Below, in pieces: positions 44,060-59,815 of a DNA stretch of 64,000 nucleotides (within the stretch, counting starts at the first letter, position 1; each line of letters starts with the position of its first letter). Position numbers and translations under genes: made by a program. The stretch lies in assembly GCF_029867415.1 (NCBI RefSeq), contig NC_081186.1, positions 107,993,381-108,057,380 on the forward strand, read 5' to 3'. Source of the DNA: Vicia villosa (Eukaryota > Streptophyta > Magnoliopsida > Fabales > Fabaceae). Below the pieces are notes generated by a model. The model made no database searches. It saw only the letters and a list, made by a program, of their open reading frames with translations, and was not told where the DNA came from.

Positions 44060-45640
44060 TCATGATGTCTACAATCTGATTTTCAGTTATGCAGTGTTCC
44101 AAGTTCACTTTCCCTTTTTGTCACTTGCTCTCGAAGATAATGGAACCTCATTTTTATGTGCTTGCTTGTGCCATGTGATATCGGATTCTTTTCCAAATTG
44201 ATAGTAGCATTGATGTCGATCTTCATGGTAGTTGCTTCATGGTCCTTTATTGTAATCTCTTCGACTAGATTCATCATCCATGTTGCTTGACATGCATAGA
44301 GAAAAACCACTATGTATTTTGATTCACACGACGATAATGCTACTACTAGTTCTTTTCTTAAGCTCTAAGCAGCTGGTGCACCACCTAACATAAACACATA
44401 GCTACATGTGGATTTTTTATCCTCAGCATCAGTACACCAACTTGAGTCGATGTAACCTACCAACTTGCATTCTTTTCTTTCATCAACTTCAGGAAACAAA
44501 ATGCCATAGTTGAGAGTTAATTTGAGATACTTTAGTATCCTCTTTGTCGCTGTTAGATGTGATACCTTTGACCTATGCATGAATCTACCCATCATACCTA
44601 TATTGTATGCTAGATCAGGCCTCGTGTGACAAAGGTATCTCAATGAACCAATAAGTCTTATGTACTGTGTTTGGTCAACATCATCTTCATCAGAGTCTTT
44701 CGAAATTTGCATTCTTGGTTCAGGCGGTGTCGAAGTTGAATTGCAATCTTCCATCTCAAATATTTTGGGTATTTCACTTGCATATCTTCTTTGATGCATC
44801 ATCAAGCCTCTACTACTCTTGTAGAATTTGATACCATGGAAGTATGAAATATTTCTCAGATCAGACATTTTGAATTCCTTGCTAAGATCACCTTTGAAGT
44901 CGTTGGTCTCTTTCTTACAACTACATGTTATTAACAAATCATCGACATAGAGACACAATATAACCAATTCACTCTTGCTTCTTACATATACTACATGCTC
45001 AGTTGTTCACTTCACAAATTCCTTCACCCTTAAAAAACTATTTATCTTCTTATTCCAAGTTCTATGAGCTTATTTGAGTCCATACAAGGCTTTATGCAAC
45101 CTATATACCTTGCTTTCTTGACCTTGTTTTATAAACCCAACTGGTTGTACAACATAAACTTCTTCATTTAAGGGGTCATTCAGGAATGCAAATTTCACAT
45201 CCATCTGACATATATGCCAATTGTTCATGTTTGCTAGACCAACAACCAACCTAATTATTTTGATCCTAGCAACAGGTGCAAAAACTTCATCAAAGTCGAT
45301 TCCTTTCTTCTAAAGAAATCCTTTCGCCATAAGTCTTGCCTTGTGTCGAGTTACTTCTCCTTTGGGATTCAACTTCACCTTGTATACCCACTTCACATCG
45401 ATTGCCTTCTTGCCTTAAGGCAATTCGATAAGTGACCAAGTGTTGTTCACTTCAATGGACTTCAAATATTCATTCATAGCTTTCATCCACTTTGAATCCT
45501 TCAATGCCTTAGCTATATTGGCTGGTTCGATATCTGCATAGAAAGCATAGTGTACCAGCTCACCTTCATCATCGACCTCATCATCCAATGTAATCACACA
45601 TTCTTGCAACCTTGTAGGCATGTGTCTTGTTCTTTGAGGT
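44060..45640 (-). pseudogene. Copia reverse transcriptase and RNase H remnant
   Basis: Pieces in order are EPANIAKALKDSKWMKAMNE (45621-45415), then DVKFAFLNDPLNEEVYVVQP near 45190 and YRLHKALYGLK near 45100. Next come LCLYVDDLLITC with the YVDD active site (44967 on) and the RNase H part with YIRLIGSLRYLCHTRPDLAY and GYIDSSWCTDAEDKKSTCSY. The end lies near 44083. Stops between 45400 and 45000 and after GGAPAA break the frame. Confidence 0.85.
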
Positions 45641-45964
45641 CTTCTTGTGCTTGCTTGACCTCTGTCTTCTTCTTGTCAAACTTCTCTTTCGAATTCACTT
45701 GTTGGTTCTTAACATAAGATTCTTACTGGATCCTTCTTTACATTTTAAGTCTAATCCCATTCTCTAAGCTCATCTATTATCACGTCCCTGATGATCACAA
45801 CTTGCTTGCTAAATAGGTTGAATAGTTTGTATCCACCAGTAGAATGATATCCTATTAGGGTCATTTGACTCGACTTTTCATTAAGTTTTCTTCTCAACTG
45901 ATCAAGCACATGTCTATGTATTATAGATCCAAATACCTTCAGATGACTTAAGCTAGGATCGACA

Positions 45965-46540
45965 CTAGACCAACATTTTTTTTGGCGGGATTCCTTTTAA
46001 CTTCTTCGTCGAACATCTATTTAAGATGTATGTTGCAGTCGGAACATATTTTCCCCATAATTCTTTAGGTAGATGCTTGCCTTTTAACATTCTTCTCACA
46101 GTAATCATGATGGTTCTATTCTTTCTTTTAGCAGTTCCATTTTTTTGTGGAGTGTAGGGTGGCACTACCTCATGCACAATCCTTTCTTTTTCACACAATG
46201 TATCAAAATCTTTCGACACATATTGTCCACCACCATCAGTCCTCAAAGTCTTGACCTTTCGATCACTTTGTCTTTTGACCATAAATTTAAACTTGGCAAA
46301 TACCTCAATCACTTCAATTTTCTTCTCGATAAGGTAAGTCCACAGTTTTTGACTAAAATCAGTTATGAATGTGACAAAGTATCTGTTACCTCCAAACGAA
46401 TCCACCTGGATAAGATCACATACATCATAATATATGTTTTTAAGGATTGCCTTCGACCTGTTTTCTGCATCCTTACTGAAGCTATTCTTGTGTTTCTTTG
46501 CATGCACACATTCCTCGCATACTCCATTTGGAATGTCAAT
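45965..46540 (-). pseudogene. Copia integrase remnant with a lost catalytic Glu
   Basis: The open piece 46507-45965 carries IQVDSFGGNRYFVTFITDFS and VKTLRTDGGGQYVSKDFD, supplying the two catalytic Asp residues. It continues into TPQKNGTAKRKNRTIM, where the family normally has ERKNRT, so the third catalytic residue (Glu) is Lys here. The integrase zinc-binding region upstream (46540-46760) is only faintly visible. Confidence 0.82.
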
Positions 46541-47032
46541 TTATGGTAATCCTGAAACCATATTTCTTCTTTTCAAATCTTTGATATCTTTGATGTTGAG
46601 GTGGCCAAGTATATAATGTTATATCCATTTATCCCTGGTAGTTGTAGTTGCAAGGCACTTGTGCTCCATCATATTAAGTTCAATCTTGAAGGTTCGATTT
46701 TGAGACATAAGAGCCTTCAAGATTAACCTCCCACTTGAATTGATAACTCTCATAATCTTATCTTCAATCGATATTTTGTAGTTATTTTAGACCAACTACC
46801 CTATGCTGAGAAAGTTACTTTTCATTCCTGGCATATAAAATACATTGGAAATTACTGACCTTTTTCCGTCTTTCCTCATAATTAGTACATCACCAATACG
46901 TTCAGTTGCTAGAGTATTGTGATTTGCAAATTTCACCATGTTCTTCATTGAGGGTTTTATGTTGACAAACCAATATTTCCTACCAGTTTGATGAGCATCC
47001 TGAATCTAAGTACCATTGGTCCTTGATTCTTT

Positions 47033-47066
47033 CTTCTTCTTCTTCTTCTTCTTCTTCTTCTTCTTG
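47033..47066. repeat. (TTC)n microsatellite in the copia interior
   Basis: A run of CTT/TTC triplets of about 34 bp. It creates poly-Phe and poly-Lys spurious frames on the two strands. Confidence 0.85.
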
Positions 47067-47336
47067 CTTTGCAAGCTTTGTATCACTCTCCCAATTCTTT
47101 TATTTTTCAAGACAATCACTAGAGTAGTGACCATACTTCTGGAAACTGAAACACTGAATGTGACTTTTTTCAGGTTTTCGTCCACCACCCCTTCCTCTAC
47201 CTGCAACACCACCTCTATGGTTGATTTAATACGAGGGTCTTCTTTAATTCAAAAAATTTCCTTCTTGCTATAACCTATGTGGACACCACCTCGGTAACCA
47301 TATTGCTTTGTAGCCTCCTCTACCTTTGTTGCCGAA

Positions 47337-47770
47337 CTATTTTCCTCTGCCTTTATTTTCTCTTTCTAATTGCGCATGAAGAGTCACATCACTCTTTGAC
47401 TTGCCTGTAGCTCTTTCAGCCATTCTTTGTTCATGAGATTCAAGTGTCCTTTGAAGCTCTTCCTTTGTCAATGTTGACAAATCTTTCGAATCGTCTATGG
47501 CTACTGCCACATGGTCAAACTTTGGAGCCAATAACCTCAAGATCTTTGCAATAATTGATCTTGATATTAACACTTCTTCATATACCTTGATTTGATTCAC
47601 CAGTTTCATAACCCTGGTGAAGAAATCAGTTATGCTTTCACTTTCTTTCATCTGAATAAATTCATACGTTATTTTGTGAGTTTGTAATCTCACCTCTTTC
47701 ACCTTCTCAGTGCCTCCAAACGATTTTTTCAAAATTTCCCATGATTATTTTGCTGATTCAACATCATTCA
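47337..47770 (-). pseudogene. Copia gag (UBN2-type) remnant
   Basis: The longest open piece (47732-47337, 131 codons) reads TEKVKEVRLQTHKITYEFIQ, then FFTRVMKLVNQIKVYEEVL and LTKEELQRTLESHEQRM, a Ty1/copia gag of the UBN2 type. The upstream part (about 48000-47740) is present but stop-ridden. The start and the zinc knuckle are lost or degraded. Confidence 0.78.
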
Positions 47771-48066
47771 ACATTTCAATGTTATTTGGATCAACACATT
47801 GATGAATTATAAAGAGGGATTAGTAATCTTTCTTCTTCTGTAATCTTTCTTCTTCAATTCTCTGTGCCCTTTTGCTCATCTGTCACATTTTGTGCAAGTA
47901 GTGTTATACCTTCCTTCATCTTGATAGGAAAAAACAACCTTCATCTGCTTACACTAACTCTCATAATTCTGACTCTTTAGAATTGGGAGACTCGCTGAAA
48001 ATGTCCATTAGGATGGTTTATCAGATGATTCATCTTGTTATGCTTCCCAAGAATCACACAGCCAGT

Positions 48067-48079
48067 GCTCAGGATACCA
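48067..48079 (-). other. Primer-binding site of the copia element
   Basis: The minus strand reads TGGTATCCTGAGC, two bases inside the 5' LTR. This is a mutated form of the initiator tRNA-Met site TGGTATCAGAGC. Confidence 0.6.
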
Positions 48080-48081
48080 GA

Positions 48082-48532
48082 TGTTGGAATTACCCAAAAC
48101 TCTTGGAGAATTCCGAATCAATCTTGATGAACAAGAATCAATCACACCGATCAATTTCCCTCTTGTTCTTCACTCGAGTGAATCAACCACATCTTGCTTG
48201 TAAGATGATTCTGCTGCACAACGATAAAGAAATAAGAAGAAAAAAGATAAATTGGGGAAGAAAGGGAATTAAGGTTTGAATGAAAGAGAAAGAAAAAGAA
48301 AATATTTCTGCAGAGTTTCTCTCTGCCTTCAAATTGAAGTTTTATTCTAAATAATGCAACTGCATTAGTATTTTTCAATGATAGAGATTACTCCCTATTT
48401 ATAGGTTGAGTTTGCTTGCTCACTAAGAAAACTCCAACTAACCTAATTCAGTTAAAATTACAAAATAAGGCTAAGTCAAAATTTGTGTGGATGCTAATTC
48501 CTGCGACATTTCGACACAAGAAATTAAATTCT
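48082..48532 (-). repeat. 5' LTR of the copia element
   Basis: It pairs with 43496-43972 but ends early against the (TA)n tract at 48537. The outer boundary is approximate. Confidence 0.78.
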
Positions 48533-48652
<120 letters not shown>

Positions 48653-48777
48653 TATACATACAGTGGCGAAGCCAGAAAAATTATAAAGCCTGGGCAAAAT
48701 AAAACAGACTTTTTATTTTGTCAAACAAAAGTATAATTTAAAATAAAAGAGATGAAACATAACCTTATAATAACGTG

Positions 48778-49170
48778 TTATATAAAATCACGAGACAAAT
48801 GTTCTTTTTGAGACTTCTTTTTAGTAAATGTTCGAATAATATCAATATCATCAAGTGACTTGAATATCTCATGCTCGGTGGAACACATCATCAAGTCATT
48901 GAACCACACATCGTTGATTTTATTGCGCAAATTAGACTTCATAATATTTACTGCTGAAAAAGGTGTTTCAACGGATGTTGTCGACACCGGCAATATCAAA
49001 GCTAACTCAATAAGTTTGTAAACCAATGGAAATACCAAATGTTTCTCAGTTTGAACCATCTTCATAACCAACGGATGTTGACCGTGAAACATTTCATTTA
49101 CTTGAAGAACATAAGTTTCAAGTTGATCCCTTATTGTTCCACGACCATCATCAGAAAAGTCAACATCATA
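48778..49170 (-). pseudogene. hAT transposase C-terminal dimerisation domain fragment
   Basis: The open piece 49092-48778 reads EKHLVFPLVYKLIELALILP, then VSTTSVETPFSAVNIMKSNL and RNKINDVWFNDLMMCSTEHE. This is the conserved C-terminal hAT dimerisation region (the usual TASVERAFSAM motif appears as TTSVETPFSAV). All upstream domains are absent. Confidence 0.82.
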
Positions 49171-49227
49171 TATATTTTAAATTATTTATTTAAATTATAA
49201 TACTTATTAATAATTATTAAAAATAAT

Positions 49228-49256
49228 TTAGTAAAGTTCATCCGTGTATCGCACGA
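49228..49256 (-). mobile_element. Helitron-like 3' terminus inside the hAT remnant
   Basis: The minus strand reads GTTCGTGCGATACACGGATG followed by AACTTTACTAA. It parallels the 3' hairpin and CTRR end at 23632 (GTGCGATA, CACGG, ACTAR). The next base is A rather than the expected T and the stem is imperfect. The matching 5' end was not found. Confidence 0.4.
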
Positions 49257-49862
49257 ACAAACATATAATTATTTTTTTAATTAATAGTAGCAGATGGTTT
49301 TAAATACGTGTCCTATGTACAACTGTAAATGAAATTTTTTTAAATTAAAATAAGATTGATAGTGAGAGTTTTGTAATCCCCTATTTAATTATTTTTTAAT
49401 CTTTTTAATATATAAAATTGTCCAAATTAGTGTCCTATTTTTCACTAATAAATTGATAATATTATAAATTAATTATTGTAAATTATCATAATTGCAAAAA
49501 AATTGCCTAAATAAATTATTTATATTCAAATAGTCATATGATGAATTATAGTTAAATTTTAAAATTTCTCATAATCACTTATTTATAAAAAATAAATAAG
49601 ATCAAAGTGTATATTTTAAAATGTATAATCATTTATTGAATTAATAGTGGGAAGTAGTTTTGATTTTTGAATAGGTGTTCTATTGTATTCATAAAGTCCT
49701 ATGCACTAGTGATTTTTAAAATTAATAAAATAAGATAAGATTATTAGTTGAACTATTATAAAGTTAATAAACTACCCTATGTTGAAATGCAATAGCTATG
49801 CTATATAATTTTCTAAAAACACAGCCTGGGCAATGGCCCAGTCTAGCCGGAGCTTACCTTCG

Positions 49863-54630
<4,768 letters not shown>

Positions 54631-54639
54631 AGTTTTAAG

Positions 54640-54844
54640 CCAGTCTCTCTGTCCCAAAATAAATGTCACATTTGTAAAAAATATTTGTCCCAAAACAAAT
54701 GTCACTTTTAGTTCCCAATGCAAATTTAGTTTTTATTTTCCATTTGAACTCTCTAATTAATACTCTTACTTTACTATTTATCTTACATTGCGTTATTAAT
54801 AATAAGAATACACTAGTAAGAAATAATGATAATTTGGTAAAATT

Positions 54845-54937
<93 letters not shown>

Positions 54938-55010
54938 ATTTATTATATTTTCTTAATTTGTGTGAAAGTGGCAACTATGACACTTATTTTGATACAGAGG
55001 GAGTACTATT
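54640..55010. mobile_element. Stowaway-type MITE with an internal (CT)n microsatellite
   Basis: The left end CTCTCTGTCCCAAAATAAAT and the reverse complement of the right end CTCCCTCTGTATCAAAATAA are matching Tc1/mariner-type TIRs followed by GTCA. The interior is non-coding and contains an 84-bp CT run. Confidence 0.75.
54851..54934. repeat. (CT)n microsatellite
   Basis: Forty-two uninterrupted CT units inside the Stowaway-type MITE. Confidence 0.97.
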
Positions 55011-55547
55011 TTGTCGGGAGTTATATCATAACATTTATAAAGTATCTGCAAACTTTCATTGCATTCTGAATAAGTCTCAATTTATTTTGATTTTTTGATC
55101 AAAACACATATATGTGTTTCGATCAAAAAATCAAAATAAATCGTGACTTGCTCTAAATGTCGTGAAACTTTACAGATAATTTTTATGTCATAATATATAA
55201 TCCTTTTCAAAATATTAACTTAAAAATAAATCATTTCGATGTCGCGTTGTTTTTGTTTCATGGAAAACGACGCTTAAAAAATTGTTATTTAATTCACCTC
55301 ATGCAAAAAAAAAATCAATTTTTTTGGGAGAGATCCTTATAATTTAACACTAATTTTTAAAAAAATCAAAGTATTACACCTATTTTACAATTAATAGGGT
55401 TAAATTTATCATTTTGTCACTTGAAAAAAAACACATTTATATGTGTTTTGGTCAAAAAAAAAAATTAGATCCTTTTTATGTGTTATGATGTAATCCTTGA
55501 AAACAGTAGAAAACATAGGTTTAGAAACAAACTTTAAAAGATCTTAT

Positions 55548-57035
55548 CACTACTATAAATAGTATCTATCATCACGGTTGGGAGAAGGATTCCACCATAG
55601 ATGGTGGTCCGTGATAATGAAGGGTGTGATACTAAAAGCGTTACTTTCCACCTCAAGTTAAGGTCAGTGGTGAAAAACTTAGTAACACGCTATATTTCAC
55701 CACGATTGAAAATTCCGACTGTGATGAAATGTAGTAAGTCCACTTTTCACCACGGTTGGAACTTCCATGCACAGTGAAATGAAAATCAGACATTTTTTCA
55801 CCATGGTTGGAACATCTAAATATTGTTAAAAGTCAGTCAGCTACTTTTTCATTTTTGCCACATGTTTTAGATGACTACATTGAGAACATCTATCACAATA
55901 TAAAATATTAAATATTTCTAACACAATAACAATAACAATAACAATAACAACAACAACAACATGAACAAGAACAAGACCACGAACAACCACAACAACAATA
56001 ATAACAACAAAACAAAATTAATAGAATCGTTAAACATTAATCTCAACAACAATAACAACATCAAAAAACATAATCAATAGAATCTTTAAACATTAAACCT
56101 CAACAACAATAACAACAACAAAAACTAAATCAACAAAATGGTTAAATATAAAATCTCAACAACAACAACAACTAAATCAGCAAAATCGTTAAACATTAAA
56201 TCTCAACAATAACAACAACGATAATAAATAACAACAACAACAACAAAAAAAATCAATAAAATAATTAAACATTAAATCTCAACAACAACAACAACAACAA
56301 CAATATTAAATATTTTACTTGATGCAACAACAACAACAAATATTGCTAACTTGAATCCATGTTTTCCTTATCTCGTTCAAGTTGGAGAAGAGATGATGGG
56401 GTTCCGAAACTCGTTAATGAAAGAAATCATATTTTCGAGTTTCGTTTATGAAAAAAAATGAGGTTTTTGACTTTGGTTTAATGGAGAAATAGAGTTTCAT
56501 AAATAGAAGATGAAGTTTAGATGTAGAAGATAAAGTTCGTTTAAGTTCGTCTACGGCAAAAGTGAATAAACATAGAACATTATATATATTGGGAAAACAA
56601 AACAAGGTAACTTTTCATCAGGTTGAAATTTCCAACGGTAGGGAAATGTAATTTATTTTTAATTTAAAATTAAAAATAAGAAGGCGTTACTTTTTACCAT
56701 GGTTGAAATTCCAATTGTGGTAAAAAAAACTAAAATAAATAAAAAACAAAACTGATGGTGTTGAGATTCAAACTCATGACCAGATGCCACTTTTCACCAC
56801 AGTTGTAATTCTAACCGTGGTAAAAAGTGGCTTAAAAATACATACAAAAACAAAATTGTTGGTGCGGGAGTTCGAACCCTTGACCAGACCCGATTTTTCA
56901 TGTTGGTTAAAAACTTTAACTATGGTAAAATGTTGCTTAAAATGAAAGAAATGCGCGTAATTAAATAAATTCTACCACGGTAGATACTTTGGATGAGGTG
57001 AAATTTCATTACAAAATCTACTTTTTGTAGTAGTG
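55548..57035. mobile_element. Non-autonomous CACTA (En/Spm) element
   Basis: The left end is CACTACTATAAATAG and the reverse complement of the right end is CACTACTACAAAAAG. TAT flanks both sides (55545-55547 and 57036-57038), a 3-bp duplication as expected for CACTA. Subterminal regions (55570-55850 and 56610-57000) carry many copies, in both orientations, of a palindrome-like word TTTCACCACGGTTGGAA. No transposase is present. The interior holds an (AAC)n-rich tract. Length is 1488 bp. Confidence 0.88.
55922..56340. repeat. (AAC/AAT)n-rich tract with an internal tandem repeat
   Basis: Irregular AAC and AAT triplet runs are interleaved with a higher-order unit containing TAAACATTAAATCTCAACAA that recurs about five times at 40-70 bp spacing. 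Confidence 0.8.
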
Positions 57036-57442
57036 TATACCCTATTAAACATCTACTATCTAGCCATTAATGAAAGATGTCACCATTCTTCCAAAAATGT
57101 CCTTCACTCTTTTAAAATTTACAAAGCAAAAAGGAGACCCCATTAAACATAAAGACATTATTTTTAAAGTATATGTAGCAAATCTTTATTGTGAAGTGAA
57201 ATAATATTAAAACATTTAGACTATTATGAGAGTAGATTGATGAGCATATCTCACAAATCATGAATAAAGAGTTATCGTGTATTCACATAGGTATAAATAT
57301 TATGAGTAATATTTATACTTGATTTATCCGCCATTAGAATACTACATAAACGATTATGTGAGTGTTATAAATTAAAAAATTTCTTTGCCAACCTCCCTAC
57401 CTTCTAGTCCACCTCTGGTGAAAACCCCATATTACCCCTGAC

Positions 57443-57993
57443 TTCGGAAATGCATTTCCGAAAATGCAAGAAAAATGTGTTTTTGGAGATGCATCTCCGA
57501 AAACGCCTTTTTTCTTGAAAAAATTGTCTTATTTCGGAAGTTCATTTCCGAAAACAGCATTTCGGAAGTTCGTTTCCGAAATGCTGCGCGTTATGCAGAT
57601 TTATCAAAACACTCCCCCTCCCCCATTCATTTACCCTGACTCAAATCAAAAACAAGCAAAGGCAAAAATTTGTACAAACACACTTCCAATGCTGCATCAA
57701 GGCTCCAATCACATTGCTATACAACATTCAAAAGCCCACAAATCACTCAATTTGTAAGTTTTAAATTTGTTAGATTCATTATTCAAATGCATGTTATTTA
57801 GGGTTTCAATTGCATAAATGATATATGGACTGGTTGTTAGTAGTATTTAGGTTGTTTAGAAGCTTTTTGAATTTGTTTTATGTTTGATTTTGGGGTCTGC
57901 CATGGAAGTTGCAGAAAACTCCATCGCAGGGATGTTTCGGAAGTTCATTTCCGAAAACACCTCCATCCCAGTTTTCGGAAATGAACTTCCGAA
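57443..57993. repeat. Left palindrome array of the 1.7-kb TIR element
   Basis: Copies lie at 57443-57462 (perfect 20-bp palindrome TTCGGAAATGCATTTCCGAA), about 57482-57502, 57532-57553, 57560-57581, 57935-57956 and 57972-57993. Confidence 0.85.
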
Positions 57994-58366
57994 TTGTATC
58001 AGAAGTTCAAATTTTTTAGTTTTTTATTTTGTCTCGCATATTAATCGATTTCAATTGTTTACAGGAACATGTCAGACAACCAACCAGCACGCATCAGACA
58101 GGGTAGGGAGACCCAGACTGCGTCGGCTAGAGAGGGTAGGGAGTGTCCGTTTTAATTTGCAAGTATTTTATTTTTAACGCCTTTGTTTATTGTGCCTGTT
58201 TCTTTGAAGTTTGTGTGCATGCATTCCGACTTCTTTGACGGCGTGTCGCTGGTTTCCAACGTCTTTGTTCTTTAATGACTTGTCTGTTTCCCAAGCGTTT
58301 TTGTCCCCTTTCTTCTTTTATAAAAGGAGGTCTCATGGACCTTTCTTTCTTCATTTTTACGCAGGA

Positions 58367-58612
58367 ATGGGTGGCGCTAAGGGAAGAAAGGGTTCTTCAA
58401 CCTCGTGCTCTCGCGGAGTGAAGGAGGTGAAGGAGAAGAAGAAGGTTTTGACTGGTTCTGCTTCTCGTCCCCTGGGGGTCCATGGCTCGGACGTGTAGGC
58501 TCAGTCTTCAGGCGTGAGAGTCATGATCAACGCTGATGGTTCTGAGACTGAGTGGGATGAGGATTGGTATAATTATCTTCATTCGGAGGAGTTCGCTCGT
58601 CGGGCAGAATAA
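58367..58612 (+). pseudogene. Short element-borne ORF interrupted by one TAG
   Basis: After a plausible splice acceptor (TTTTTACGCAG|GA), an ATG opens a frame encoding MGGAKGRKGSSTSCSRGVKE and a Lys-rich stretch. It meets TAG at 58496 and continues in the same frame through MINADGSETEWDEDWYNYLH to SEEFARRAE and TAA at 58612. The basic N-terminal half and acidic, aromatic C-terminal half look like a real 81-residue exon with a single nonsense change. I do not recognise the protein. A 53-bp segment ending the ORF is duplicated just downstream (58595 and 58648). Confidence 0.5.
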
Positions 58613-58864
58613 CGTGTTTTTGTTTTGTTTGATGTGTATTTTGTAACGCTCGTCGGGCAGAATAACGTGTTTTTGTTTTGTTTGACGTGTTTTGTTTTGT
58701 TTTGTTTTGATTTCGGATTGTATCTTTCGCACAGTGTTTTTGGATTGGATTTATCATCTTAGTATTTTCAGTTTATCTGTTGCTTATTTTTATTTGGCGT
58801 TTGCGTTTAATTAAAATGCGAGACAGTTTAAGAAAAAACATAAAAAAAACACAGTTTCTGCATA

Positions 58865-59015
58865 ATTCGGAAGTTCATTTCCGAATTCACCCCCATGAGG
58901 TGTTTTCGGAAGTTCATCTCCGAAGACACCCCCCATGAGGTGTTTTCGGAGATGCACTTCCGAATTGTGGAATTTTTTTTAAAAAAAAAGCGCTTCGGAA
59001 GTTCATTTCCGAAGC
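58865..59015. repeat. Right palindrome array of the 1.7-kb TIR element
   Basis: Copies lie at 58865-58886, about 58914-58935, about 58953-58974 and 58992-59015, separated by repeats of 'CCCCCATGAGGTG'. Confidence 0.85.
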
Positions 59016-59085
59016 AGGGGTATTTTGGGATTTTCGCTGGGGGTGACCCCCATAGGGAGGTGGCTAAAGAAATTTTCATAAATTA

Positions 59086-59640
59086 TTATCAAGATGATAG
59101 TGGCGCATACTACCCTTTAAACTAAAACTACTATAGGCTCTAGATGTGGAGTCGGGTACTTTATTGCAGATCAACCATTATTTGTAATAGGATGGCCATA
59201 ATGATGGTTGATGGTATTGGACATGTGACTTTATACACAGAAGGGGGAGGTAAATTGTGGATCTTCGAGAATCGTTGATATCGTATTAGACATGTTACTC
59301 CATACAGAATGGGGGGAGGATTTGAATTGTGGAAATTTAAAAATTGTGATTTAAAACAAAATCATTTTCGAAATTAGAGTTTAAAAATATTCTATAAAAA
59401 CGTTTGAATAATATGCATACAAAATTCAAAGTAAATAAAATAAGTGGAAAATAAAAAGAGATAAGAAAAGAGAAATATCAGTAGATAATTATATAGGTAC
59501 AATCAAGAAGACTTAATCTTGTCTTCAAGAATCGATCTTGAGAATATCTACCATGTCTTGATAGCTTTTAGAAGGTTATGCCCATGAATCTCTTATACAA
59601 AGAAATGAATTTTTTTACCAACTTCCAACCAAACAACGAA
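59086..59640. other. Intergenic stretch
   Basis: G-rich phrases such as GAAGGGGGAGG (59240) and ATGGGGGGAGG (59309) sit in a near-duplicate context (GGACATGTGACT / AGACATGTTACT). This hints at a decayed LTR or element leader. No gene was found. Confidence 0.35.
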
Positions 59641-59643
59641 CAC

Positions 59644-59815
59644 AACTTGAAGCGGTTATTCTTCAATCCAAACAACGAACTAGCTTGAAGCGTTTAGTCT
59701 TCACACCAAGCGGTTAGTCTTCACACCAAAACTTGAAACGGTTATTCTTCAATCCAAACAACGAACTAGCTTGAAGCGGTTAGTATTCACACCAAGCGGT
59801 TAGCCATCCATACTT
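59644..59815. repeat. 86-bp tandem duplication
   Basis: AACTTGAA(G/A)CGGTTATTCT and AACGAACTAGCTTGAAGCG occur in two adjacent copies with an 86-bp period (starts 59644 and 59730). A smaller internal unit, CAAGCGGTTAG, occurs in each copy. Confidence 0.85.

Larger units (their letters stand above)
43496..48532 (-). mobile_element. Decayed Ty1/copia retrotransposon
   Basis: Direct LTRs lie at 43496-43972 (3' LTR in element orientation) and 48082 to about 48532 (5' LTR). On the plus strand both begin TGTT(..)GGAATTACCCAAAAC-like, so on the minus strand the LTRs end in AACA, and the left copy starts TGTTAGATG. A PBS lies beside the right LTR. Between them, on the minus strand, are gag, integrase, reverse transcriptase and RNase H in Ty1/copia order, all interrupted. 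The LTRs differ at many sites and the right copy lacks about 40 bp, so the insertion is old. No target duplication can be read because both flanks are microsatellites. Confidence 0.88.
57375..59077. mobile_element. Non-autonomous TIR element with TTCGGAAATGC palindrome arrays
   Basis: The left end AAAAATTTCTTTGCCAACCT and the reverse complement of the right end GAAAATTTCTTTAGCCACCT begin imperfect TIRs of about 85 bp. These continue through CCCC...AATACCCCTG...CTTCGGAAATG. ATAAATTA flanks both sides (57367-57374 and 59078-59085), an 8-bp duplication. About ten palindromes of the form TTCGGAA(A/G)T(G/T)CA(C/T)TTCCGAA sit at 57443-57581, 57935-57993 and 58865-59015. The internal words MSDNQPARIRQGRETQTASA (58071 on) resemble the N-terminus of the PMD gene in the element at 13268-20256, so this may be a deletion derivative of the same lineage. 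No transposase was found. Confidence 0.78.

Noticed and set aside
46145..46616. 134-codon plus-strand frame in the copia region
   Set aside because: Antisense shadow of the integrase fragment.
54699..54956. Ser/Leu repeat frame
   Set aside because: Translation of the (CT)n microsatellite in a Stowaway-type MITE.
56750..56890. GTTCGAAC-type words resembling tRNA box B
   Set aside because: No box A at the right distance; the words belong to the CACTA subterminal repeats.
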